Assembly: GCA_028023455.1 (NCBI GenBank)
Contig: JAQFVV010012512.1
Location: 527,413 to 591,412, forward strand
Source: Epiperipatus broadwayi
Lineage: Eukaryota > Onychophora > Udeonychophora > Euonychophora > Peripatidae
DNA length: 64,000 bases
Direction: 5' to 3'
The stretch's first letter is position 1; every line of letters begins with the position of its first letter. The notes under the pieces are model-generated. The model made no database searches and was not told where the DNA came from. It worked only from the letters and a program-made list of their open reading frames with translations. The translations under genes were made by a program, and so were the position numbers. Positions 12,002 through 22,319 of this stretch are shown one piece after another.

Positions 12002-12340
12002 TTTTTCAGTATTCTACAATCATTCAATAACGCAGGGTTCAGCGTCTATATCAGATTTTTATTTACAAATTTAAAAGTAGATACATAATTTTATAAATTA
12101 TTTATGCGATGTGTAATAAATATTGATAACAGTGTTTGTTTTAAGATACTAATTATTACATGTAATCTATTCATAGCTGTAAAAATACAGGAACATATAA
12201 TAATGTGGATTCTTTTTTTGATTTAAATAAATCTGGATATTTGTAAATAATAACAAATTAGAATTGAAGTAATATAAAAATTGAATGCATTTGTATGCGA
12301 TTTATAGAAGGTTAATGTATTGTATAAGTCTATTTATGAT
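12002..12340. other. Intergenic DNA downstream of the GPCR
   Basis: A 340-bp AT-rich stretch between the right end of the foldback transposon and the stop codon of the minus-strand receptor gene. AATAAA-like and ATTTAAAT sequences on the minus strand could serve polyadenylation; no single site stands out. Confidence 0.5.
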
Positions 12341-13360
12341 TTAATCTAGTGGTGAAATTTTTGGCCTCTTTTTAAACAGTTCAAAAAAAGTTTTTCTAAA
12401 TTCAGGATTGGTACTGACAAAAACGTAAAAAGATATCACAGGATTTAGGTATAAGAAACAAAAACACATTACAAAATAATTTATATTTTTTACATAAGGA
12501 AAAATTAAATAGTTTATTACAGAAAAAAGAAGAGGTATGCATGAAGCAAGAAAAATAATAAGAATACTGTTTAATAAAATGAAAAGAGTCTGTTGTTCTT
12601 GCCAGACATTATCGCTGACTGTCACCGAAAGTTGTTGAAGGCGACGACGCATTTCTCCAAATCCTAGAACTATTTTTACATTCATATATATTATCATAAG
12701 TGATCCAATAGTAATAAGAGGTAAATTATAAAAACAAAGTAATTTTAGAAATATATTATTTTGGAAATCGTGATTTATTCTTAAAACATATATAGTTTTA
12801 TTTTGATATATATTGTTGCAGACTACTAGAAACTCTCCACTTAAATTTACACAGGCTATTACAAAACTTACCAGAATGCATATTATAACTTTATTTGTGG
12901 TGAGAAACATTTTGCTAGCATGTGGGTAACAAACTGATATGAAACGGTGAGCGGTTATCATAAGAAATGAAAATGCATTTAAATCTGCAAAGAACATCCC
13001 CAAACGAGACCAAATGTGTGTCATATAATAAACGATAAAATAATTTGCAGGGAAAAAAACATAGATTAAATTGCTGATAATTATAATTTCTTCAAACAAT
13101 TCCATAATTGTATAAAACATTAAACTAATTTTCATTGTATAAGTTATTTTCATTTTAGAAATCACGATTAATGTGCATGAATTTCCAATTATTCCCAAGG
13201 TAGGAAATATAAGAGCGCTCCTTTCTATAAATGAAGAGTGGAACAATAGAAAGAGTGAATATAGAATGTTATGAACATCCTCCGTGAGTAAATAAAATTG
13301 GTTTTCACTGTCTAAGGTAGAATTTGGAAAACAATAAATACCATTTGATGACAAATTCAT
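12341..13360 (-). CDS. Class A (rhodopsin-like) GPCR, orphan, intronless
   Basis: An intact 339-codon frame encodes a seven-helix membrane receptor. N-terminal glycosylation sequons lie at N2 and N13. TM1 (about 49-68) carries the GN pair (N60). TM3 ends AHRF (137-140) followed by ISVCYP, in place of D/E-R-Y. TM5 has the conserved proline (NLP, P214). TM6 has SCIP (273-276), a variant of CWxP. TM7 ends LNPVISFY (N306, P307), where NPxxY has serine for tyrosine, followed by helix 8 (NPEFRKTFF). The usual TM3 cysteine and TM4 tryptophan are missing. The overall pattern recalls FMRFamide-receptor-like peptide or orphan receptors, but the ligand cannot be told. It sits between a DNA transposon and a LINE yet has no stop or frameshift, so it is probably under selection or recently copied. 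Start: first ATG after an upstream stop. Confidence 0.85.
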   Translation of the reverse strand: MNLSSNGIYCFPNSTLDSENQFYLLTEDVHNILYSLFLLFHSSFIERSALIFPTLGIIGNSCTLIVISKMKITYTMKISLMFYTIMELFEEIIIISNLIYVFFPANYFIVYYMTHIWSRLGMFFADLNAFSFLMITAHRFISVCYPHASKMFLTTNKVIICILVSFVIACVNLSGEFLVVCNNIYQNKTIYVLRINHDFQNNIFLKLLCFYNLPLITIGSLMIIYMNVKIVLGFGEMRRRLQQLSVTVSDNVWQEQQTLFILLNSILIIFLASCIPLLFSVINYLIFPYVKNINYFVMCFCFLYLNPVISFYVFVSTNPEFRKTFFELFKKRPKISPLD

Positions 13361-13700
13361 ATTATTTTATAAAAATGTAGAATTAAAAGCTTTTTAACCA
13401 ATGGTAAATATGGTTTAATAATTTGTAGCTCTGTAAATCAAAAATTACCAGTTCTAGAATATTCAGCCTGTTGAATGTATTATATAAACCTAGAATATAT
13501 ATAATAAAAAAATATTCAGTTTTTATATATAAATCAAATAAAAACCTTAATTTACAACTTTTTAACTATACTAATAATAAGCAAAAGTCTTAAACATTAA
13601 CAACAATTACATTCAGAAATACTTTCACTCTCATCTGTTAAATATTTTGAATTTGTAGAAAGAAATATTGTCAAGTTAAAATACAAATTACCTAGACATC
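13361..13700. other. Upstream region of the GPCR
   Basis: AT-rich, with TATATA-like sequences near 13,480-13,535 that could act as a minus-strand promoter, but none is distinctive. No coding content. Confidence 0.4.
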
Positions 13701-14305
13701 ATAGGGCACAGGTTTTTCCAGTTTTCCTCTTTCTGGCTATAGGTTGTGGTGTTTCTCTAGCAAGAATTTGTGCTCTTTTATTTTTAAAACCAATAGGTTT
13801 TTACTTTTTTGTTAACTATAAATAGTTTACCAAAAGATGGGCTCAGAGAAAAAATCTGAACCAGAGTTACACAAGAAATCATCTTCGAACCAAGAATGCT
13901 TTGGATAAATCATGGATGCCAAAGAAAAATCTGGAATGACAAAAGCAATTCAAGGAAAAAAAGTTAAAAAGAACTCTAAATTATTCTCTTAATGAAAACT
14001 CTAACAGTAATGAAGAAAAACACACAATAAAACCTGATAAAACATTGAAAGATGTTTCTGCAGATAATAATCAGTCACATGAGATCTTTAGAAAATCAAA
14101 CTATAGAGTTTTTGAAAAAAATACCATTAGTAACACTAAAGACTTAGAAAGTCCCACGAAGGGTCCAATTAAACACAAAAAAATCGATTAATAACTTAAA
14201 ATCAGTCAAAAAAAATTTCTAAGACAAATAATCCTCAATAAGCAACACTTTTCAATATAATGATGATCTTTCCATTAATTTAATGAAACAGTAAATGAAG
14301 AATGG

Positions 14306-15781
14306 GTGGCTAAATTTCCTAACTTATTGCAAACTATGGGCACAAGTAATAAAAACTTTAGAAATGCTGATTTTAAAGGGGAAAATGACAAGCAATCTTT
14401 ATCTTTTAATACACCTGACTTTAAAACTGTGAAAGATTCAATTCCTATAAAAAAGAAAGATCTGAACAATGAAAGCAAAACAATTAGAACATCCTATTCC
14501 AGTATTGTAAAATTTCAAGACAAAAATATTTATTCACACTTAAGCAATACCAATGTGGAAAATACTCAGTATATGTTACTTAACCATGAAGATATTATGG
14601 AGTATAATGATATCCAAATGAGAGAAAATAGTATTTGATGACAACTTAGATACTGACCAAATCAACAATATTGCCTACAAATTAAATTGTCATATATCTC
14701 AACAATTGCTAAGTTCTTTCACAAATTATTACAAAGATAGATCTCTTATCATTGCTGTGACAGATAAATATAGGAACATATAAACTTTCCCTATAAATAA
14801 ATTATGCAATGATATTACAACAAAAGGTCTGTGGCTTCATATACACAAAGTATTAAATCATCTGAATAACCGATACATAGTTGTTGAATGTAAAAGCATA
14901 TGCCAAAAGAATATAATACAAAAAGCTCTAAAATGTTGTGATAATAATGTGATTATTGTTATAGATATCGACAGATCTGTAATATTGGAAGGCATGATTT
15001 TAAACTGTTATATAAATTATGAACAGCAGGACCTGCAAAGACATCTCAAACAATACAGGACTGTGAAATATTTTTTATATCACTTGCAAAAACATGTGAA
15101 TAGCACAGTATTAACAAACTCTGCCAAATTCAATATGATATTCACAAAAGAAATTTTACCAACTTCAATCCTGACAGTTCATTATGATAAGACAGCCCCC
15201 TCAATTATTTTGTTTAAAGGTATCCCACCCTAATGCATCTGGTATTGTATATGGATGCACTTGGTCAGGGATTGTCCCAATAGAATTTGCAGCAATGTCA
15301 CATTAAAAAAACTAAGTTTCACAAATATGCCTCAAACAATTACTTACAAGAAACCATCTGATTTTCAAACTGAAAAGCAAACCATCCCTTTGGAGACTTC
15401 TGATCTATTATGTGATCAGCAGGATTTGGATAAACTACCCTTGATGGAAATTATGAAGCTAGCAACTGCCCAGGTTTTGGTATCACAGTTTTCTGTGGAA
15501 CAGGTCAGTACTGGCATTTCTATCTCAGTGGACTGTGAGCTAGGTCTCCCTGACTGCAAACTAGTTTTATCAGTGACAGATTAAACATCATGGTGACTGA
15601 AGACCCAATGGTACATTGTAACAAGACTAAGAGAAAAGCTTTGAACATGAATAATAAATCAAGAAGCCATTGTTATTCTCTTGATACTACAGATATTTCT
15701 GACTTAGGTAAAAGCTCCTCAGATGTAGAGTCAAGCTCAAACATGAACAAAGGGAAAAATCTGAAGTATAGTAAGAAATAA
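14306..15781 (+). pseudogene. LINE ORF1 (gag-like) remnant
   Basis: Four open pieces (14,306-14,638, 14,949-15,233, 15,255-15,584 and 15,590-15,781) are lysine, serine and asparagine rich. The stretch around 15,225-15,285 reads KGIPP, a stop, CIWYCIWMHLVRDCPN: a damaged CCHC zinc knuckle with the usual H....RDCP ending. Zinc knuckles of this kind bind RNA in ORF1 and gag proteins. The second and third pieces share a frame and are separated by a stop; the others need frameshifts. The serine-rich tail (DTTDISDLGKSSSDVESSSN) is a low-complexity linker. Confidence 0.5.
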
Positions 15782-16437
15782 AAGCATGATAGTGATTTAT
15801 AGTGCAATGCTTGGATAATTTGGACAGCATGAACAATTATTTGCCTGCCAAGACTTCTACTCTTCCAGGATCGCCCATCACTTGAGGGTTAGAATGCTGG
15901 ATCAACTATCTGGATTACTACCTGTGGAAGAGATGGTAAAAGCAAACTTAAAAATAATTTAATAAGTTAATTTATCAAAAAAGCCATGAAAATGCTCTTG
16001 CTCAGTAAAAATCTCTGCCAGATAATCATCCATGCTTTTTTTAAATTTGTATGTGTAAAAATGTGGGGACTTAACTCCATCAAAAGGATAGATGCAATTG
16101 GATGCTGTATCCATACTTTCTTTCCTAATTAGATATGTCTGGTGGAGACCAAGCTTCATGCAGGAATGAACCCACACATAATTAAAAAAATACAGAATCT
16201 AGAACTTCCACCCACTGCTCAGAGGAAGATGCAATTCTTTTCCCAGATAATTTTCTAGTTGAAAGTTTCAGAATGTGTCTACTCAATAACAGTAGAATTT
16301 TTTTCAACAATTACCATCAGTGCATATAATTTTAATATGATTTTTCTCTATCTTAAAAGAAATCGTATCATTAATTTATAATATATTGCAATTAATTAAT
16401 GTGGAATTAAATTCCAATTCTTACACCACATTCTTAC

Positions 16438-16665
16438 TTGAGGACTTCAATTGAAGAATTTAACCATAAATATTTGCACTTACTGAACACTTGTTTGATA
16501 TGTGCACTGGGTTTTTTCCCACCTGATGGCTGCTCTTTTTATAGCAGACAATATTCCACACTAATAGATCTTCACTATTATTCACCAGAATTACATTTCT
16601 ACATTAACCCAGTACTATCACCCATTGCATTTTCTGACCATCATGTTACAATTGTCTCATTGTAA
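16438..16665 (+). pseudogene. LINE endonuclease C-terminal remnant
   Basis: The frame ends LSPIAFSDHHVTIVSL. The SDHH motif is the last conserved block of apurinic/apyrimidinic-type LINE endonucleases, where the SDH histidine is catalytic. The upstream SPELHFYINPVLSP resembles the segment just before it. The earlier catalytic blocks are not readable, so only the C-terminal third is visible. It sits 5' of the RT remnant in the order expected for a LINE ORF2. Confidence 0.6.
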
Positions 16666-17229
16666 ATGGAACAGTCCCCCCCCCAATCCCATGCACATGC
16701 CAAGCTAACAATCAGAATATTACTTATGCCAGCAGCTCCAGTGGCAATAATATCTGGGTTCTATATTTTTTTTAGAAAAATTGATAATTGTTTCTCTTGC
16801 TCTGGCCAATGATTGGTTTGCTTTCATTCATAGGAAATCTTAAAGGACATCCTGCCAACACACTTTACACTTCAAACAATTTAAACAGCAGTTTTATAAT
16901 GTACAATAGACTCTCTTTGAATATTTGGCAACCAATAAATCCCAGTTCTATCTCTCTAAACTGCATACTTTTTCCAAAGACAATGTTATATGAGCACCCA
17001 GCTGCCAGAATAAATCCAAGACACCAGCAGTGTCTAAATGTGGGAGAGAACATCTATACCAGCATTCCAATGTTGAAGCAAATTCTAATTCATTATCAGA
17101 GCAAACTGGCAGACATCAATATTCAGCCTGAGCAAGAGTTGAGTCATGAGCCTAGTGAGATGAGTCAGGGCATTTCTGGGGCAGATATTCATTCTAAATT
17201 TGCCTCAATGCCAAAGAAGACTCACCTGG

Positions 17230-18000
17230 GCCTCCATGGTATTTCAATATTCTTCTTCAATCACCTTTAGGCCCTTATACTGATAATCCTAAATATGGTG
17301 AACTTCCTACCTTCCCACCTGATGTCAATTGATGGGCTTTATCTGTGAATGCTATGGTGCCATTTCTCAAGAGGTGGATGTTCTTTTTTCACTCTTGAGA
17401 ATGCATGTCCTATATCCATAACAACAGTGACAATAAAGATCATAGAATCCATAATCAAGAATAAACTCCATGATAGGATTCTGTCACATATATCAACCTT
17501 CCAGTTCACCCAAAAAGGAGCATCTGCTGCAGATGCTGTTAGCCTTTTTAATTAATATTAGATGATGCAAGAAGGCATGGAAGATCCAAACCTTTGTCAT
17601 GAAGCTGGACATTGTGGGGAAATTTGACTCTGTTAATGTCCATGCTGGCTGTTGGGTGAACTGGACATTCCCACTGGCATTATTAATATTATTTTCACCT
17701 TTCTGATGAATAGAAAAATTTCTTTCATTGAACATCAAATTTTCTAAATCTTTCACTCCAACTAGATCTATCCCTCAAGGATCTCCATTGAGTGCCTTCT
17801 TATTTATTTTATATGTAAATTCCTTCCAAATATCCATTGAACAGAATTTTCCTGAAGTTTCTGTTTCCTGTATTAAAAACTGCATACATCACATCACAAA
17901 CATGGATGATGTGGCAGTGTTTTTGCCATCCCATCCCTGGGCTCATAAAATTAATGTCACAATTTTTTAGTGAATCAGGATTATGCTTCAATTTGGAGAA
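17230..18000 (+). pseudogene. LINE reverse transcriptase remnant
   Basis: RT motifs appear in order across three frames. LGLHGISIFFFNHL (near 17,228) resembles the pGpdGI block. PISITTVTIKIIESIIKNKL and FQFTQKGASAADAV (17,418-17,545) match the NYRPISL and QFGFRKGRST blocks. VMKLDIVGKFDSVN (near 17,600) matches motif A with its aspartate retained. RSIPQGSPLSAFLFILYVNS (17,773 on) matches motif B. NMDDVAVFLPS (near 17,900) is the catalytic box, with asparagine and methionine where YADD or FADD is usual. Stops and frameshifts separate these blocks, so no enzyme can be made. Confidence 0.75.
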
Positions 18001-18789
18001 GTCAGCAGCATGGAGATTGTCCTTGGATGACATCCCTTCACTTTCACTAACCCACCCCTCCCAAATTTCTTGGTTTGCTTTTAACCTCTTACTTTTGACA
18101 CTCATAATGACAGTTTCTAATAAAATCATTGGTTATTTGAAAAAGGCATGCACATGCTTGTAAGCCAAGATGTCCCTCCTTAACATGTTATTCCTGAATA
18201 TTGGTTTCTTCATGCCAGTTGCATAATTCACTGAAAAATTCATTCACTGTATCAAATTGGATTGTTCTCACCTCATGTGGTGAGGCAGAACTGTAGCAAT
18301 TAGCCTCTGGAAGATGCAAATGCATACTAAATTGAATGTCCTTGGACTATATTTGCTACATGTGTTTTGGCTCCATTGGCTCCAGCATGCCTTTAAACTG
18401 TTTTATAGATTTAATTCCAAAAAGCTTTTTCTTTATTGATGTGTTGCCCAAAGATATTTCTTCTCCTAGAGGGAATTGTTGGTTTTTTGATTTATTAACT
18501 GAAATTACCAAAATGAATTTAGTTCCAAATCAGGCCAATCCCATTCAAATTAGATATTGGGAGGTTTATAACCTCATTTTTGATTCAATCATGCTAATAA
18601 GTTCAACTCTTAATTTAACAATATTTGGCCTTTTAAAAAAATTAAATGGCTTTTCCTGCAGCCAAAATACTGTGATTTATTGGTTAAGACCAATTTTGAT
18701 GCTCTTCCTACAGTTAGCTTTTTGCTAAAAAACAGAGATTATAAGTCGATTGATGATAAGTGTTGTTTATATACAGTATTGATGAAGAG

Positions 18790-19064
18790 ACTAGTGAACA
18801 CATTTTTAACGGATGTATTAATTTGAATGATTGCAAAACTATAATTCATTCAATTTTCAAAAGGAAAAATCCATTGATGATAACATTAATTCAGAGTGTT
18901 GGTTGGGCAATTTTGAGGAAATAAGAATTTCCGCCTTCCTATTATATAGTATTTGTCTAAGTCAGTGTTCACTCTTGCTTGACTCGGGTTGCATGGACCC
19001 TCTAATAGTATTTATCAGGAACATTAAATTAATAAAAGAAAGAAACTATTGGATTGCCTCATAA
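18790..19064 (+). pseudogene. LINE ORF2 C-terminal remnant
   Basis: Reading across one frame, TSEHIFNGCINLNDCKTIIH is typical of the cysteine/histidine cluster after the RT domain in many LINEs (pattern E-H-I-F..C). It is followed by KRKNPLMITLIQSVGWAILR. A separate 77-codon frame (18,831-19,064) overlaps it and is likely a shadow. The element probably ends near 19,100; no clear poly-A or microsatellite tail is visible. Confidence 0.5.
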
Positions 19065-19627
19065 ACTACATGGGAGCTAATAGAAGTTAAAAAATTGCAA
19101 AAAGATAATAATAAAGACATTGTTTAATATTTTTGAAGAGTTCCTTCAAAACATAGTTGTAAAAGTTATTTTGTAGAATGACCTTAGGCAAATATTGCTT
19201 ACAAGAACTTATTTGTATTATTGTCATGTACACATATTTATATTTGCATGGTTGAATGTTTACTATGGACGATTTAACTCATGAGTAATTGTACTAATAG
19301 TTACTTACTGTATATAATTACAAATATTATCTTGAAAGTTCCAATGGAACTAATAAGTAATAATAAATATTTTTGAAGTAATATTTCAAATTACATTTTA
19401 TTTTAATATTTAAATTGTTTTTACTAATAAGATATTAATGCTAAAGAGTGAATAATTATATTACTAATGTTACAAATTTAAAGCAAATGAATGGATTGAT
19501 TAAACACTAAAATATTAGACACATATCAATACAAATATATGTTAGTTTTATTTTTATTTGCATGGGTAAAATGATATGTACTTACTTTTGGGGTTTTTAT
19601 TTTCATTTGCATAGGTAAAAATATATA

Positions 19628-20853
19628 CACCTGGGTCTCGTTTTACACAGATTTATTTAACGCAATTTTGAAGTTATGCAATTCATATTTCTTCGGAAGT
19701 TGACCTCTGATAATGCGCTATTACTTTAAATAATAAATTTCACGCACTTACGTTGTATTAAAACTAATATCACATTATTGGAATTCGACTTTCATCTTAG
19801 TAATTTCAATATTTTCAGCACATTATAATAGTAAGATTTTATGCAATAATGAAATTATAATCATGATTTCCACATTTTATGTATGCACACATTTAATTTT
19901 ACAAGATTATAATGTAAATTTGTTCAAACATTGTGCATGTTAATTTTGCATTTTAAATCACATTCTGTTTTTGCTTTAAAAAAAAGAACATAAAAAATTA
20001 TTAATCATTTAGTGTCCACAAGTTTATTTTTAAAAGGTGAGTAATAGCAGTGGGCACAATTAAATTTGACAATTAAAAATTTAAATCTGATTTTTAATTG
20101 TAATTAACAATTTAAAAATTACTTAAGGTGACCTGAAATTAATGTGATGTGAAACGAAATTTGATTTTTAAATGGAATTGAAAATTAAAAAAATAAAAAC
20201 AAAAATAATAATTTAATTTTTAGTTGTTAGTTTTAATTAAATTTTTCCAGCAGTGGTGAATAAATGTCTTTTTATTATCATAACGTCCTCTTAAATTCCA
20301 ACGAGAGCTAAATGGTTGTATGTCTAGATATCGCAAACTTCATAAACAATTAATAAAATCATCATCTCAAAGATTAATTACTAATTACATTATCACCAGA
20401 AAACCATTAACACAACATGAGAGTAAAGTTGGTGCTAGTTGTATTTCCTCTTGTGAAGAATCTGATTTTTTACTAGTTTGCAAACGAACCTGTTTATCGG
20501 CAAATAGTGATAATAATTAAAATGTATAAAAATGTAAATTACAGTACTGGACTGTAAATTATGCATAAAAATATCTTGTTTTGAATAAAATTAAATATTA
20601 TAGTTAAAAAACATTTGTCTTGTATCAATTTTTTTCAAATTTGAAATTTTTTATTAGTCATATTTTATTTCCTTATTTTTTTTTGCGCGAATTTTGAAGT
20701 AATTTTACATTGGTGCTTTGCTTTTATGCGACTTTTGAAAAATCACAGTTTATATCCCTCCTTTTTCAAAGTAAGTTACGTCTATTTTTGTGCGATTTCT
20801 TTTGTGCGTGTTTTCTGAGGAACCTATCTATCATGTAAAACGAGACCCAGGTG
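19628..20853. mobile_element. Tigger/pogo-like DNA transposon, 1.2 kb
   Basis: Perfect terminal inverted repeats of 20 bases (CACCTGGGTCTCGTTTTACA) bound the element, and each end is flanked by TA, the target duplication of Tc1/mariner and pogo elements. Ends with a CTCGTTTTA core and subterminal GCG-rich TTTTGCGCGA-like runs resemble Tigger elements. No transposase catalytic domain is readable, so this is a deletion derivative. It was inserted into the second half of a short tandem duplication. Confidence 0.8.
20320..20520 (+). pseudogene. Possible Tigger transposase C-terminal tail
   Basis: A 66-codon frame inside the Tigger-like element includes SSSQRLITNYIITRKPLTQH and a serine/cysteine-rich end. 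A basic stretch before a short hydrophobic ITNYI-like segment is common at the ends of pogo-type transposases, but this region is poorly conserved in the family. The DDE core is missing. It could equally be chance. Confidence 0.25.
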
Positions 20854-21029
20854 TACTTACTTTTGGGGATATAATAATTCAATTATTTATTTAGTGTTAT
20901 ATAACATTAAGAAGTATAATATAGAGAGAATTAGTCTTAGTAATATTGCCACCATTTTATTTACCAATCTTTACCAAAAATTACTATTAATAACATCTTA
21001 AACATTAACTGTTTATTGATGTAATGTTG

Positions 21030-22190
21030 ATGCACTGTGACTTTTTATACGGAATCAGGAAACTCTTGGCAGCTATGGTCAGAAAAACCTGTTAGCCACT
21101 TTACCTTCACTTTGCATTCCCCACCCTATGTTTTCCCATATACTGCTCCATCCCATTTCTATAACATAATCCCTGTCAACTCCATGGTCTTTATATCTAA
21201 ATCGGCATTATCTTTTCCCAAATCTAGCATAAAAATCAATAATCCACTATCTGTATAATCACTTTGATTATATTTAGTCTTTCACAACTTTATTATTTGT
21301 ACCCTTTCTGCTTTCTGGCACTTACATTTCAATTAACAGATGCCTAATATTTTCTATGCCTTTCTTATTCAACTTGTAGACTAAATCACTCACATTTTTT
21401 TTCCATTTATGTGTATAATTTCCTCCTCAATCAAGCCTTAAATAGTACACTACTTTCCTTGTTTTTATTATAAGTTAATTTGCACTCAATATTCTGTATA
21501 CTTCTATATATAGTTTAACTTTTTTACTCTCCATACTTGTTCTCCATTTCTCCAATTCTCTATTCTTTATTAATGCATTTATTCTTCTATCCCATTCCTT
21601 ACCACTATAACACTCAACAATTCTGCTAGTGCAATCATGCCACTTTTTGTACTAGTATACTGACATAAATTCTTTATCCCAAACTTCTACATATCACATC
21701 ACCTTTCTAATCCATCATGTTACTACCTGTCCTATATTCATAACCCAATTAAATACAATTTTCGCTATTCATTTATAATCCATAAACCGCAATCTACCAA
21801 ACAATTTCATTTTGCTTTTTGCATCTCTTATATAAAAATGTGTCCATCCCATTTCTCCTTGAATTGCCTCCTTTGCCCGACACATATATGCATCTAATTC
21901 CTGTCTCTCTTCTTTTTTTGTACTTTTTCCAAGTAATGTAGTAGCCTTTTACTAACATATAATGCATCATTACAATATGTTAATCCTGCTACCACCACTT
22001 CTTTCAATACAATTCTAGCTACATCATATTTATTATATGAAAACACTGTTAATTTCTTCACAAATCCCTTTCTTTTCTTAGCATCGTTTATCAATTTTTT
22101 CTCCCATTCATTCAAGCAATTTCTCAGCAAAATAACAAATATGTTTTGTACCACAGATTTATTAACGTAATAGTAGATATTGGTTAACAT
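21030..22190 (-). pseudogene. LINE 3' fragment (post-RT region)
   Basis: On the minus strand, a 98-codon frame (22,190-21,894) includes VVVAGLTYCNDALYVSKRLL and then LEKVQKK. This matches the post-RT block of several LINE families, of the form vvpaltYG.e...vsk..l..Le.vQ...gR. Farther along, in changing frames, come MGWTHFY-like, SIYR..K and ESSVLFKARL segments, as in the same C-terminal region. Many stops are present. It is unrelated by orientation to the plus-strand LINE upstream. Confidence 0.5.
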
Positions 22191-22196
22191 TCTCTT

Positions 22197-22310
22197 GTAG
22201 AATTATTTTATTATATATATATACGTTTTGTATAAGTTTTTATAAGATAATGTATTGTAGAATTATTTTATTATATATATATACGTTTTGTATAAGTTTT
22301 TATAATAATA
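22197..22310. repeat. 60-bp tandem duplication
   Basis: The segment gtagaattattttattata followed by tatatacgttttgtataagt at 22,197 is repeated at 22,257 without visible change over about 48 bases. Confidence 0.9.
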
Positions 22311-22319
22311 TAACAGTCA

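Larger units (their letters stand above)
13840..19090 (+). mobile_element. Decayed non-LTR retrotransposon (LINE)
   Basis: A run of plus-strand fragments in shifting frames follows the order of a two-ORF LINE. ORF1-like pieces lie at about 14,306-15,781, with a zinc-knuckle trace. The tail of an apurinic-type endonuclease is near 16,438-16,665. Reverse transcriptase occupies about 17,230-18,000, and a C-terminal region with a cysteine/histidine motif about 18,790-18,860. Many stops and frameshifts show that it is inactive. Base composition is richer in C and G than the surroundings, as expected of former coding sequence. I cannot fix the clade from these motifs. Confidence 0.75.
19557..20905. 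repeat. Short tandem duplication split by a transposon
   Basis: The sequence tttgcatgggtaaaatgata plus acttacttttgggg (19,557-19,595) recurs as tttgcataggtaaaaatata (from about 19,607) and continues as cttacttttggggat at 20,856. The two halves of the second copy are separated by the Tigger-like element, which shows the exact insertion site. Confidence 0.7.
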
